Origin: Lepus europaeus
Lineage: Eukaryota; Chordata; Mammalia; Lagomorpha; Leporidae
Reading direction: 5' to 3'
Assembly: GCF_033115175.1 (NCBI RefSeq)
Contig: NC_084833.1
Coordinates: 56,134,716 to 56,198,715, forward strand
Length of the DNA: 64,000 bases
Positions within the stretch are counted from its first letter, which is position 1; every line of letters begins with the position of its first letter. The notes below the pieces were generated by a model. It was not told where the DNA came from. It did no database searches and saw only the letters and a program-made list of their open reading frames with translations. Shown here piece by piece: positions 1 to 31,283 of this stretch. The position numbers were made by a program, and so were the translations under genes.

Positions 1-470
1 TTTCCTCTACCTTTCTTATCCGTTCACTTGCATGGGCACACCTTAGATCTTGTTATTTATTACCAAAAATTATAAGCCCTCAATCTCAGATTCATATATC
101 TCACTGACCACCACCATCTATCTTCCAGATATCTTCTGGGAACATAACTCCAACATTCCTTTGACTACCACCTTTTAACTATCCCTAACCTCTGAGTTCC
201 TCTCTTTCCTTCAAAATTGATTTCAATCCCAGATTCAGTCATTATAATCCCTTCCTTAATATATACTTTTAATTTAGTTTGCTTTCCTTTTTGTCTTGTT
301 CCCTGCACAAAACCACAGCTTCAGTTAAACCAGGCCTTTGCCTACCCCTGTACCTGTACAGTATCCATGCTGACTGGTCTCACTTTAAATTCATGTACAT
401 AAACCTCAGGCCCTTAACACTGGCTGACAGTTATTTCCCCCTAATCCATTTACCTTCCCATTCATCTAAA
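1..470. other. Intergenic sequence, no recognised feature
   Basis: Pyrimidine-leaning unique sequence. By synteny NRIP3 lies further left, but no exon of it is recognisable here. Confidence 0.4.
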
Positions 471-471
471 T

Positions 472-1064
472 CAGGGATCAGCCAACTTTTTCTGAAAAGG
501 GCTACGTAACATGTTTTTGGCTTTGGAGGTCATGGCCTCTTTTGCAGCTACTCATTGTGATCAACAATATGTAAATGAATGAAATTTGAATTTCATGACT
601 TTTACATGTCATGATACACTAGCATCTCTAGATTTCCCCCCTCACCATTTAAATGTATAAAAACTATCCTAGGGGCTGGCGCTGTGGCGCAGCGGGTTAA
701 AGCCCTGGCCTGAAGCGCTGGCATCCCATATGGGTGCTGGTTCTGGTGCCAGCTACTCCTCTTCCAATCCAGCTCTCTGCTATGGTCTGGGAAAGCAGAA
801 AAAGATGGCCCAAGTCCTTGGGCCCCTGCACCCACATGAGAGACCTGGAAGAGGTTCCCAGCTCCTGGCTTCGGATTGGTGCAGCTCCGGCCATTTCAGC
901 CATCTGAGGAGTGAACCAACAGATGGAAGACCTCTCTCTCTCTGCCTCTCCTCTCTCCCTTAACTCTCACTTTCAAATAAATAAATCTTTAAAAAAACAA
1001 AACTATCCTAGTCTTACAGACTGTACAAAAACAGGATTTGGCCAAAGCTAGAGTTTGCTAAGCT
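472..1064 (-). mobile_element. MER1-like hAT-Charlie DNA transposon fossil, interrupted by a SINE
   Basis: Begins CAGGGATCAGCC with AACTTTTTCTG and ends with AAAAACAGGATTTGGCC and AGTTTGCTAAGC, close to the two termini of MER1-type non-autonomous elements. A SINE at 672-998 splits it and duplicated 12 bp of the host element. The match is from memory of the consensus. Confidence 0.65.
672..998 (+). mobile_element. C-type SINE, older group, full length
   Basis: Head GGGGCTGGCGCTGTGGCGC and tail AAATAAATAAATCTTT. A perfect 12-bp duplication AAAACTATCCTA flanks it at 660-671 and 999-1010. Confidence 0.92.
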
Positions 1065-1297
1065 ATGTTGTAATTTACTTCCTGTCTTTTTTTTCTCCTG
1101 AAACTTCCAGCACCTTCTTCCTCATTCTCATTCTCAAATGATGATCTTGCTTTATACTTCATGAAGGAATCAGAATATCCATCACTCCTACCACATCTAC
1201 CGTCTTACCAACATGTGTGTGCATATATTCCACTTTCCCTCTGTTACCATAGTACCATAGCACAATACCCAAATATTGTATAATTTAACCTCTCTAT

Positions 1298-1425
1298 CCC
1301 CCAGTAGAAAGTCAGTTCCAAAAGGGAAAACAGTGTTGTCTGTTTTGTTGCTTGGTGTATACTCAGCACCCAGAACAGTGTTAGCATGTAGTAAGTGTTC
1401 AACAAATATTAAAATGAATGTATAC
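1298..1425 (+). repeat. L2-like LINE 3' end
   Basis: Resembles the L2 3' terminus: GTCTGTTTTGTT, CAGCACCCAGAACAGTG and GTAAGTGTTCAACAAATATT in the right order. Confidence 0.6.
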
Positions 1426-1990
1426 TGACTCCCACACCAGCAGGTAGAAGTTTAGAGAGTTTTTCTCCAGAGAAACCTACCTCCTTTCCAAGAGAAAAGA
1501 CATAGCTGTCTTGACAGCTGGAGATCACCTTGATCACGTAATTGGTACTTTTCAAATTTCTTTGAAAAAACACATAAGAAATTCCCATTTTATTGGATCA
1601 GTCCAGTACATAACATGTACATGTGAAGGAGGATAATAAGGAACTAACATTTCTCAAAATAATTACCTTTTTGTGTGGAATGCATTCCTACATAGTCTTG
1701 TATTCTGTGATTTTGGGACGGGTGCGAGGAACGTTAGTTGCAAATCATCAAATTGCACAAACCACTAAAGTATCTGCAGAACCAGACATTTGAAAAACAC
1801 TGCAGTTTGTCCTAATTATAAGCTCTGTGTACACAGAGGTTTGAATCAGCTTGCTAATACCTACCTCACTCTTATGTATGAATGGATAGCCAAGGATCTC
1901 CAGACATTTGAGAAACTTCCAAGACAAAAGACAAAAACAGATTGAAAAACTCAACACAGACAATTCAAGAAGCAAAAGAAAACATGAGAA

Positions 1991-2289
1991 GGGCTGGCGC
2001 TGTGGCTCAATTGGCTAATCCTCCGCCTGCGGCGGCCCATATGGGCCCTGAGTTCTAGTCCCAGTTGCTCCTCTTCCAGTCCAGCTCTCTGCTGTGGCCC
2101 GGGAAGGGCAGTGGAGGATGGCCTAGGTGCTTGGGCCCTGCACCCACATGGGAGACCAGGAAGAAGCACCTGGCTTCAGATTGGTGCAACACTGGCTGTA
2201 GCGGCCATTTTGGGGGTGAACCAATGGAAGGAAGACCTTTCTCTCTGTTTCCCACTGGCTATAACTCTACCTGTCAAATTAAAAAAAAT
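1991..2289 (+). mobile_element. C-type SINE with young-group head
   Basis: GGGCTGGCGCTGTGGCTCAA head, GGCTAATCCTCCGCCTG, then an A-rich end. Directly followed by a second SINE. Confidence 0.85.
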
Positions 2290-2290
2290 A

Positions 2291-2561
2291 GGCCAGCGCC
2301 GTGGCTTAACAGGCTAATCCTCCGCCTTGCAGCGCCGGCACACTGGGTTCTAGTCCCGGTCGGGGCACCGGATTCTGTCCTGGTTGCCCCTCTTCCAGGC
2401 CAGCTCTCTGCTATGGCCTGGGAAGGCAGTGGAGGATGGCCCAAGTGCTTGGGCCCTGCACCTGCAAGGGAGACCAGGAGAAGCACCTGGCTCCTGGCTT
2501 CGGATCAGCGTGATACGCCGCCGCAGCGGCCATTGGAGGGTGAACCAACGGCAAATAGGAA
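2291..2561 (+). mobile_element. C-type SINE, young group, 3' truncated
   Basis: Head GGCCAGCGCCGTGGCTTAAC through GTGAACCAACGGCAAA; the CT tract and tail are missing where the next, opposite SINE begins. Confidence 0.85.
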
Positions 2562-2760
2562 GCCAGGAGCCAGGAGCTTCTTCTGGGTCTCCCCCACAGG
2601 TGCAGGGGCCCAAGGACTTGGGCCATCTTTTACTGCTTTCCCAAGCCATAGCAGAGAGCTGGATCAGAAGTGGAGCAGCTGGGACTTGAATTGGTGCCCA
2701 TATGGGATGCTGGCACTGCAGGTGGCAGCTTTACCTGCTACACCACAGCGCCAGCTCCCA
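2562..2760 (-). mobile_element. C-type SINE, older group, 5' portion
   Basis: Reverse-oriented body from AAGCCAGGAGCC to the head complement CACAGCGCCAGCTCCC. Confidence 0.85.
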
Positions 2761-2784
2761 GAACACTATCTTAAAGGAGCAAGG

Positions 2785-3047
2785 GTTGCACTGGTGTTGT
2801 GGCATGTCAGGTTAAGCTACCGCCTGTGATGCCAGGCATTCCATATGAGTGCAAGTTCAAGTCCCAGCTGCCTCACTTATGATCCAGTTCCCTGCTAATG
2901 CTCCTGGGAAATCAGTAGAGATGGCCCAAGTACTTGGGTCCCTGCACCCATGTGGGAGACACAGATGGAGTTCCAGGCTCCTGGCTTCAGCCCTGCCCAG
3001 TCCCAGCAATTGCAGCCATTTGGGGAGCCAGCAAATGGAATCTCTCT

Positions 3048-3095
<48 letters not shown>

Positions 3096-3120
3096 CAAAT
3101 AAGTGAAATCTTTTTTAAAA
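2785..3120 (+). mobile_element. C-type SINE, old, with a long (TC)n tract
   Basis: Diverged head GCACTGGTGTTGTGGCATG; a perfect (TC)n tract lies at 3053-3089; short AGCAAGG repeats flank the element. Confidence 0.85.
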
Positions 3121-3852
3121 AGCAAGGATGAGGGTAAACAACAAAGTGCTTCCCTGAAGGACATTATTCTAAGTGAAATAAGCCAGACACAGACAAATAC
3201 TGCATGATACCACTTAAATGTGGAATCTGAAACAATCAAACTCATAGAATCAGAGTGTAGAACGGTGTTTACTGGAGGCTGGCGGGGTGGGTAGGAGGAT
3301 TGGGGAGACGTTGATCAAAGTCTATAAAGTATTCGTTTAAAATGAGGCTTTTTGAAATATATAGTACAGCATGGTGACACTACTTGATAATAGTGTCTAC
3401 TTCAAAACTGCCAACAGTAGGAGTAGGTGTTGTGGTGCTGCACCCCACATTGGAGTGCCTGGGATTACAGCCCACCTCCACTTCTTATGTAGCTTCCTGC
3501 TAATGTGCCTGGGGGGCAGCAGGTGATGACTCAAATACTTGGGTCCTTGCTACCCATATGGGAACCTGGATGGAGGTCCAGGCTCTTGTCTCTGGCCTAG
3601 ACCAGCGCTGGCTCTTGTGAGCTTTTGGAGAGTGAACCAAAGTATGAGAGACTTCTTTATCTGTTCTCCCTCCTCCCTGTCACTTTGCCTTTCAAAAAAT
3701 AATTGCTAAGAGTAAATTCTGAATGTTCTCACTGCAAAAAATACATATTTGAGGTGATAGCTATGGTAATTAGCTGACACGTTGTATAAATATATCATTG
3801 CTTTATACCTTATAAATACATATAATTTTTCAATTTATAATAAAATTAATTA
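3121..3852 (+). mobile_element. L1 LINE 3' end (old mammalian L1MA/L1MB type), split by a SINE
   Basis: Contains the typical L1 3' sequence AAGTGAAATAAGCCAGACAC, ATACTGCATGAT, CATAGAATCAGAG and, after the SINE at 3421-3706, ATTCTGAATGTTCTCAC. Confidence 0.75.
3421..3706 (+). mobile_element. C-type SINE, old, inside the L1
   Basis: GTAGGTGTTGTGGTGC head and CTTTCAAAAAATAA end; strongly diverged body. Confidence 0.75.
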
Positions 3853-4177
3853 TTTTAAAAACATTTATTTATTTGAAAGGCAGAGTTACAGAGAAAGAAG
3901 GGGAGACACAGAAAGATCTTCCATTTGTTGGTTCACTCCTCAAATGGTCACAATGGTTGGGGCTGGGCCAGGCTCAAGCGAGGAGCCCAGAATACCATCT
4001 GGATCTCCCATGTGGTTGGCATGGGCCCAAGTATTTGAGCCATCCTCCACTGCCTTCCCAGGTGCATTAGCAGGGAACTGGATTGGAAGCAGAGCAGCTG
4101 GAACTTGACCAGGTGCTCCAATATAGGATCCGACATTTCAGGCGGCAGCTTAACCCACTGTGCCACAATGCCTGCTC
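3853..4177 (-). mobile_element. C-type SINE, old group
   Basis: ACATTTATTTATTTGAAAGG tail complement to TGTGCCACAATGCCTGCTC head complement. Confidence 0.85.
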
Positions 4178-4504
4178 AAAAATAAATAATAGAAAGTTTT
4201 TAAAATTAAAAGGAGAGGTTGGCAAGAAAATATTCCAGTCAAAAGAAAGGAAATGTCTTCATATTATGCTAATTGGATTAACTATGAATAATATGGTTGC
4301 CTTTATAATAATGAAGTTGATGGTGATTTATCTAAATTGGTGGATATAAATCTATTGAGGGAAAGAAGATGAAAAAATAACACATGTGTTTATGAGAAGA
4401 CTTGAGTATAAATGCATATCTTATTTCCTATAGAAAGCAGTAAAATGGCCCACACTTAAAAATTAAGAACTAGCAGTATATGATGCTACGTATGTTTTAT
4501 TTTA

Positions 4505-5143
4505 ATTTTATTTGAAGGGGGGGGGGGAGAAATTCCATCTGCTAGTTCATTCCCCAAATGCCCACAACAGCTAGAGCTGGGGCCAGGCTGAAGCCAGGAG
4601 CCCAGAACTCCATCCTAGTCTCCCACATAGGTGGCAGGGCTCAACCACTTGAGCCATTATCTGCTGCCTCCCAGGATATACACTAGGAAGAAGCTGGATT
4701 GAAAGTGGAGGAGCTGGCCGGCGCCATGGCTCAACAGGCTAATCCTCTGCCTAGCGGCGCCGGCACACCAGGTTCTAGTCCCAGTCGGGGTGCCGGATCC
4801 TGTCCCGGTTGCCCTTCTTCCAGGCCAGCTCTCTGCTATGGCCCGGGAGTGCAGTGGAGGATGGCCCAAGTGCTTGGGCCCTGCACCCGCATGGGAGACC
4901 AGGAGAAGCACCTGGCTCCTGCCTTCAGATCAGCGCGGTGCACCAGCCACGGCGGCCATTGGAGGGTGAACCAACGGCAAAAAGGAAGACCTCTCTCTCT
5001 GTCTCTCTCTCTCACTGTCCACTCTGCCTGTCAAAAATTAAAAAAAAAAAAAAAAAAAGTGGAGGAGCTGGGACTCAAACCAGTCACTCCAGTTTGGGAT
5101 ACAGGCATCCCACAAGGTATCTTAATTACTGTGCTAAAAAAAA
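4505..5143 (-). mobile_element. C-type SINE, old, interrupted by a younger SINE
   Basis: The two halves (4505-4716 and 5056-5143) join at AAAGTGGAGGAGCTG. An 11-G run lies at 4517-4527 in its purine tract. Confidence 0.85.
4717..5055 (+). mobile_element. C-type SINE, young group, nested in an older SINE
   Basis: Perfect 15-bp target duplication AAAGTGGAGGAGCTG at 4702-4716 and 5056-5070; long A tail; CCCGGGAGTGCAG subgroup. Confidence 0.95.
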
Positions 5144-5149
5144 TACACT

Positions 5150-5428
5150 CCCCCTTTTTCAATTTATTTGAGAGGCCAAGATAGTGAGTGTGTGAGATCC
5201 CATTCTGTGGTTTATCTATCAAATTCCTGGTATCCGAAAACTGAATCCAGGTCTCCCACGTGGGTGGCAGGGAGCCAACTGCTTGAGACATCACCTGCTG
5301 TCTCCTATGGTGCACATTAGCAGGAAGCTAGAATTGGAAGCAGAGCTGGTACTCAAACCCAGGCACTTCCATATGGGATGCAGGCCTCCCAAGCAGCATC
5401 TTAACCACTATGCTAGACATTCACCCCT
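5150..5428 (-). mobile_element. C-type SINE, old group
   Basis: Tail complement CAATTTATTTGAGAGGCCAAG to the diverged head complement TTAACCACTATGCTAGACA. Confidence 0.8.
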
Positions 5429-5429
5429 A

Positions 5430-6710
5430 AGTGTGATATTTAGAAATATGAAGATAAGTCCCAAAAGAGATAGCTAAAAGGTAAAAAAGAGATTAGCTCT
5501 GGGGAGTTGAAATAGGAAGTGTAGAGGTCTAGGGCAGTGTCTGCTCTTTTTCATTATAAGCTATTGATACCTGTGAATTTTTTTAATGTAATTGATAAAA
5601 ATTAGTGTTTAATGTAGCAGTTCATTGATTTGAAAATCTAAGTGGATGGAGAAGAGGAACTGCTTCCATTAAGCAGTATAAGACTCTGGAAAACCAATAA
5701 CACTGATTTAGTACCCCTCTGGGAAAAAAAATATAATAGCTCCTTATTTTGGTATGGAGCTGTACTGTGTTCCTTTGTTATTTTAGGGACTCCAGTGACA
5801 TGTCAGCAGTGGTAGCACCAGCAGCTCTAGGATAAGGGAGAATATTCTGGTTGTACACATTGTTGTTGCCATAGTAGCTACTAGTATATGTGGACATTAC
5901 ACACACAGCTTTCCATATAGTGGCAAAAGAGCCTAAGAGGGTGCATCCTAGCAGATGTGCAAAGTAAAGTGTTGCTCAAATAAGATTTTCGGGTTATGCT
6001 TGGGAGTAACTGGAAAGCCTTCTCTGAGTGTGTCCCATCACAACCACTGGAGGCCAATCCAAGGAAATCGTCCAATGCTGTGCATACTCCACTTGTCTTG
6101 GACTGGTGTGGCCTAAGCCAGAAAGGGTGGTGTGGAGGAATAAGAAAGAAGGGGGCATCCAGACAGCCATTCAGTCATTAGAGGGGAATGGGGATCAGAG
6201 TAGGGAGATAGCGGAACTGGCAAGGCCACAGTCACAGATCTGTCCCAGATCCATAAATTGTCACTTCTGCTTCCTAACCTGTGACTGCCACACTTAAAAT
6301 TAGAAATAGTTCCCCTTCTTTTCCTAACCACCACCACCATCACCCCAACACACACACTGGGGAATTTTTTTTCAAGCCTCACAAAGAAATAAAAGGACCT
6401 AGGCCAGGTGGGAGGGGCCTAAGAGGAATGGAACAGGAAAACAGGAAAGCAAGGAAAAGGGTGGGTACTAAGGCCACAAAAACACATAAACAGAACAACT
6501 CCAATGAACCCTAATCCTCTGAGACCCTAGGCCAGAAATCTTTCCTCCCTTGCCTACTATGGTGGCCCCAGATCCTACCATTTGCATCTCTTGGGCATCT
6601 CAGCAGAACTGAGTAAGGATTCAAGTAGCTATAGGTACCTGATACTTTTCTTTGGCCAGAGGAACCTTTCCCATTCTTCTTTTTCCTTTCTCTGATCCCT
6701 CTAAGTATTT
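5430..6710. other. Intergenic, no recognised feature
   Basis: Unique-looking AT-rich sequence; only short, unsupported reading frames. Confidence 0.5.
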
Positions 6711-6713
6711 ATC

Positions 6714-7005
6714 TTTTTTTTTTAAATTTATTATTTACTTGAGAGGCAGAGTTACAGACATAGAGAGGGAGAGATAGAGAGGTCTTCCATCTGCTGATTC
6801 ACTCCCCAAATGGCTGCAACAGCCGGAGCTGGGCCAGGAGCTTCTTCCAGGTCTCCTACATGGGTGCAGGGGCCCAAGGACTTGAGTCATCTTCTACTGC
6901 TTCCCAGGCCATAGCAGAGAGCTACATCATAGTGGAACAGGTGCCCATAAGGGATGCTGGCACTGCAGGCGGATGCTTAACTTACTACGCCACAGCGCAG
7001 GTCCC
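6714..7005 (-). mobile_element. C-type SINE, old group
   Basis: ATTTATTATTTACTTGAGAGG start to GCCACAGCGCAGGTCCC end. Confidence 0.85.
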
Positions 7006-7016
7006 AGGCGTTATCA

Positions 7017-7200
7017 TCTTGATCTCAGTATCCATGTGCAAAGATAATAAGACAAGGTCCCCATCTCACCGAGCTCACAATATTTTGGTGGAGGTTGGGA
7101 GTATAAAGGCAGATAAGAAAACATAATTTTACTGTAATGGGGTAAGTTAGGAAAGAGATGTGCACAAACACAGAAAGGAGTGCACTTAAGTCAGGGCAGG
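7017..7200 (-). repeat. Possible L2 fragment
   Basis: AAGACAAGGTCCCCATCTCA and GAGCTCACAATATTTTGGTGG echo the L2 antisense motif for 'accatggtccctgccctca'. Weak match. Confidence 0.3.
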
Positions 7201-7482
7201 CTGTGTGGTTCAGCAGACCCCTGACCTAAAGGAAAGTAAGAGTTGCCCAGATATGGGCAGGGCAGAACAAACGGAACTAGCCCCACCGCTTCTACAAAGT
7301 CACCGGAAGTTGTATTCCAGTTTTGACAGACGGCTGCCTCTCCAAGCCCTGTGTTCTTGCTAGGTCAGTTCCTGTGACTCCTCTCCTTACCTTGGCCACA
7401 ACCTTGAACCTTCATTTAGGCTCCAGTCAGGTACCCATCCTTCCAGTCATAATCTACTCATGGCAACATCAGTCTCTATCCT

Positions 7483-7722
7483 AGAATGGCATTGTCCAAT
7501 ATAAATAGAAAATATTTTGGTAACCACACTTTAGTAAAAAAGTAGGTAAAGTTAACATATTTAGCCCAGTACAAAATATTTAACCATATTAATATCTTAA
7601 AATCTGAGATGTTCTATTTGGTTTTAATGCTAAATCTTTGAAATCCAGTATATTTTATACTTACAGCATGTCTCAAATGTTCAGTCACTACATGCAGCCA
7701 GTGGCTACTGTACTGGACAGTG
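7483..7722. repeat. Old non-autonomous DNA transposon, probably hAT type
   Basis: Ends look like imperfect inverted repeats (CATTGTCCAATATA at the left, TACTGGACAGTG at the right). CTTTGAAATCCAGTATATTT and ACTTACAGCATGTCTCAA resemble a common mammalian MER element whose name I cannot fix. Confidence 0.5.
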
Positions 7723-8013
7723 TACTTACTGTTCTCCATTAAGCAGAGGTGTTACAGTGTATGTCCTCTAAGCCTCTGCACCCCAGTCAAGGCCATGAGA
7801 ACAGTTCTGGAGACAGCTATGAGGTTTCAGCCAAAGCATGAGCATTCTCTTTAGACGCCAGACCTAAACAACCCTAAAACAATCCCAAACTTGCTTCTGA
7901 ATAAGCTTATACAATCAGATCCGAGGTGCCTCACTGATTGTGTAAGCTGATTCAGGGTGTTTAAGTTTGACCCAGGGTGTGTCTTCATTGTCTTGGGTCA
8001 GCAGAACACCCAT

Positions 8014-8021
8014 TGACGTCA
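8014..8021. promoter_or_regulatory. Palindromic CRE (TGACGTCA)
   Basis: A full CREB/ATF palindrome in non-repeat sequence 1.26 kb upstream of the TMEM9B ATG and outside the CpG island. The motif is exact; function is unproven. Confidence 0.4.
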
Positions 8022-8289
8022 AAATTCACCAGTGACAGCATCTTCCCAGGGCAACCTGGTGACAGGACAGCCAGCACTGAACTGGCCCTGGTTGGGGATG
8101 GGTATTTAGGACTGAAAGGAGCTAAATATATCTGATGCAATATCAGACACTCTTGTGTTAATTCTAGCCTGGCATCCATAGGAATCACGTGGGAGAAAAA
8201 ATCTAGAAACTTCTGTTAATGAAAACATTTACACAATCTAGGAAAAGATAACTTTTACAATCTGTTTAGAGAAGGAAGCACAAGCATTC

Positions 8290-8395
8290 CGTCTGAGATC
8301 TTGAAATCCAGAGAGGCACAGAGAAGGCGTGTAATTTGCCCAAGGTCGTTCAGCAAAACCCTAAGAGTTTTGACGAACCCTGTATCCTTCCCGCC
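8290..8395 (-). repeat. MIR fragment
   Basis: GAGAGGCACAGAGAAGG and TAATTTGCCCAAGGTCGTTCAGC follow the antisense MIR core. Confidence 0.55.
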
Positions 8396-8459
8396 GACTT
8401 CACGGTCTCCACTAACTACAACAAATATTTTAGGGGAAGACACTGTGCCATCTCCAGGG

Positions 8460-28280
<19,821 letters not shown>

Positions 28281-28493
28281 TTGGATTTTGAATTCAAGGT
28301 GACTGGAAACAAACAAGACAGACAACTGGAAAGAACTAACTGAATTTTCCTGGATTTTGTTTTAATACCCTGTTTGATCTCATCAACTCTTGCTGAAGAC
28401 TCAAAATTGGAAGCAAAAACATGCTTGGTATTTTTTTTTCTTGTCAATGTATTAATAGAGACATTTTTAAAAGCACACACCTCAAAGTCAGCC

Positions 28494-28499
28494 AATAAA
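28494..28499 (+). terminator. TMEM9B: Proximal TMEM9B poly(A) signal AATAAA
   Basis: Canonical AATAAA 214 nt after the stop codon, followed within 40 nt by two more overlapping copies at 28525-28536. Confidence 0.6.
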
Positions 28500-28632
28500 C
28501 CTTTTACTACTTGTGACTTTTACTAATAAAAATAAACTTTCCTGGTAATTATCTTGAAGTCCTTTAACCTTGAACAAGCCCTCTCTTTTTCACTACACAG
28601 TTTTAACTTGGTTTTCAAGAGAATTTTTAGGG

Positions 28633-28690
28633 GTTTTTGTTTTGTTTTGTTTTGTTGTTGTTGGGGGGTGGTTTTGTTGTTGTTTTTCAG
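28633..28690. repeat. (TTTTG)n-like simple repeat in the TMEM9B 3' UTR
   Basis: Runs of TTTTG followed by TTG units and a GGGGGG stretch. Confidence 0.8.
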
Positions 28691-29273
28691 GAGAAGGGAG
28701 GGATGTGTGGGAACTGCTTCATGATGCTTTTCTCGAGTTACTTCACTAAACGAACTTTTGTAAATAGTCCTTACCTTCTGTTTTCCAGTCTCATTTCTGT
28801 TTTGCCATGCAGCCAGCCTCATCAGAGCGCTGACTTACTCAACTGACTTTTGCACTGACTGCATTATCTAGGTAGCTGGCTGGCCTGTGACTGCACCTCA
28901 TGTAAACTGGGTCTGAAATGCCTGGCGGCTCTTCACAAAGTGCAGATTTTCCTCATGTACTGTGATGTCTGGTGCAGTGCATCCTGGACTGGCTGTTTGC
29001 TAGTTTACCCTAATGACTGAACAGAGTCTTGATGTGTGTGGTCTTCCTCATCTTCAAGTATCTTTAAGGACAAATCCTAAGGACTTGGACACTTGCGATA
29101 AAGAAGTTTTCTTTTAAACTCAAGCCTCCTTGGATTAATGACATACACATTATTTGCTGGCGATTCTGGTCATGAGAAGCAGCTGTGAACTGGGATTGGG
29201 TGCCTTTCTCTAAAGGGTATAATAGTTATTTGAGAACTGACTTTTGCTTCCTATACCTTTGTTGGAATGTAAT

Positions 29274-29279
29274 AATAAA
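29274..29279 (+). terminator. TMEM9B: Distal TMEM9B poly(A) signal AATAAA
   Basis: Canonical AATAAA about 1 kb after the stop codon; downstream sequence is GT-rich (GTGTATTCATGTCTG), as expected of a cleavage site. Clearly L1-like sequence starts only about 400 bp further on. Confidence 0.6.
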
Positions 29280-30530
29280 ATAATTTTTGAAATACCTATC
29301 AGTGTATTCATGTCTGCTAACTTTTTCCTCCTCTCTCTTTTGCTGATGGTAAGGTTTGATGACACAAAGACATCTCTACCGTGTTTGTGAGACTGCTGTT
29401 TTACATTAATCATAAAACATTGATACTAAATGTGTGTGCAAGAGCAGAGAGAGAATGTATGAATTCTTAGAAGGGTCTCTGAAAGTATACAAGTTTCACT
29501 TTGATAAATTAAGAGACTTGAAATTCTTAAATTTAAAAATTCTTGGCAGACATTAAAATTAAATTACTTTAAATGAATAAGGATGAGATCTTAAGAGCTA
29601 TTAATAGGCATTTTTGATTAGTAAAATTTTTTTAGCATTTATAAATTTATTGTAAAATTGATTTTTGTTAGTATCACAGATACATGAGACTAGTTTAACA
29701 TTTTAAAATAATGTAATCCTTCATACCTAAAGAAGAAAAACCACATGATTGGACTGATAAATGGAGAAAAAAACATTTCACAAAATCCAATACCTGCTCA
29801 TAACAAAAACTCTCAGCAAACCAGGAAGAAGGCGAATGTCCTCAACTGGATAAAGACATCTACAAAGAAACCTGCAGCTAACAGTACCTTTAATGCTAAG
29901 AAACTAGAAACTCCCACAGGTGAAGAACAAAGCAAGGATACCCTCTCTCAGCACTTATTTCCTACATTATATAGGAAGTGCTGGTGTACGCAATCAGTGA
30001 AGAAAAGGAAATTTAAGGTATAAAGATTGGGAAGGAAGAAATAAAACTTTATAGATGAATTAATTGTGTAAAAAACCCAAAAGAATAGACCAAAAGAAAT
30101 TTCTCAAATAAGAAGTGATCACAGTAAAGTTTCAGGAAACAAGATTAATATACAAAAGTCAATTTTTTCCTATATATCAGCAATGAACAAGTAGAATTTG
30201 AAATTAAAAACAATACCATCTGTATTAGCAGCCCCCCTCCAAATGAAGTACTTTAGTATAAATACTTAGATAAAATAGGTACAAGATCTACTCAAGGAAA
30301 TCTACATGACTGATTAAAGAAATTGAAAAGCTAGATGAAGAGATTTCCTATGATCATGGATAGTGGGGCTCAACACTTAAAATATCAGTCCTTCCCAACT
30401 TGATTTACAGATTAACCATCCTCATCAAAATCTCAAAGTTATTTTGTGGATATTGACAAACTAATTCCAAAGGATATATGGAAAGGCCAAAGACCCAGAA
30501 TGGTCACCATGACGTTAAAGGGGAAAAACA

Positions 30531-30880
30531 GGCCGGCGCCGTGGCTCAACAGGCTAATCCTCCGCCTTGCGGCGCCGGCACACCGGGTTCTAGTCCCGGT
30601 CGGGGCACTGATTCTGTCCCGGTTGCCCCTCTTCCAGGCCAGCTCTCTGCTGTGGCCAGGGAGTGCAGTGGAGGATGGCCCAAGTGTTTGGGCTCTGCAC
30701 CCCATGGGAGACCAGGATAAGCACCTGGCTCCTGCCATTGGAACAGCGCGGTGCGCCGGCCGCAGCGCGCTACCGCGGCGGCCATTAGAGGGTGAACCAA
30801 CGGCAAAGGAAGACCTTTCTCTCTGTCTCTCTCTCTCTCACTGTCCACTCTGCCTGTCAAAAATAAAAAAAAAAAAAAAA
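30531..30880 (+). mobile_element. C-type SINE, youngest subgroup, nested in L1
   Basis: GGCCGGCGCCGTGGCTCAAC head, CCAGGGAGTGCAG, CCCCATGGGAG and GGATAAGC diagnostics; long A tail; imperfect AAGGGGAAAAACA flanks. Confidence 0.93.
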
Positions 30881-30987
30881 AAGGGGGAAAAACAAAGTCA
30901 GAGAGCTGATGTTACTCAACTTTGACATTTACAATAAGCCAACAGTAATTAAGGTCGTGTGATGTTGTCAAAAGAATAGACAAATAG

Positions 30988-31283
30988 GAACCAGTGTTGT
31001 GGCATTGCAGGTAAAGCCACTGCCTGCAATGCCAGCATCCCATGTGGGCACAGGTTCTTGTCCTAGCTGCTCCACTTCTGATCCAGGACCCTGCTAATAG
31101 CCTGGGAAAAGCAGTGGAAAATGGCCCATGTATTTGGGCCCCTGGCATGCATGTGGAAGATCTGGATGAAGCTGTTGGCTTTGGTCTCGCACAGCCCTGG
31201 CTGGCGCGGCCATCTGGGGAGTGAACCAGTGGTTGGAAGACTCTCTCCCTCTGTAACCCTGACTCTCAAATAAATAAATCCAG
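30988..31283 (+). mobile_element. C-type SINE, older group, nested in L1
   Basis: AACCAGTGTTGTGGCATTGC to CAAATAAATAAATCCAGG. Confidence 0.85.

Larger units (their letters stand above)
28281..29300 (+). other. TMEM9B: TMEM9B 3' UTR with several poly(A) signals
   Basis: The exon should continue without an intron to one of several AATAAA hexamers at 28494-28499, 28525-28536 (two overlapping) and 29274-29279. Use of the first group gives a UTR of about 250 nt; the last gives about 1 kb. A TTTTG-rich simple repeat lies at 28633-28670. That both sites are used is inference. Confidence 0.7.

Noticed and set aside
1-470. 3' exon of NRIP3 expected upstream of TMEM9B by synteny
   Set aside because: No recognisable NRIP3 coding sequence; the gene probably lies further left.
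2065-2829. Open reading frame of 254 codons, plus strand
   Set aside because: It runs through three consecutive SINEs; similar frames recur in every young SINE copy on both strands. Repeat artefact.
29745-30023. Apparent 92-codon gene
   Set aside because: It is a remnant of the reverse-transcriptase region of an old L1, not a host gene.
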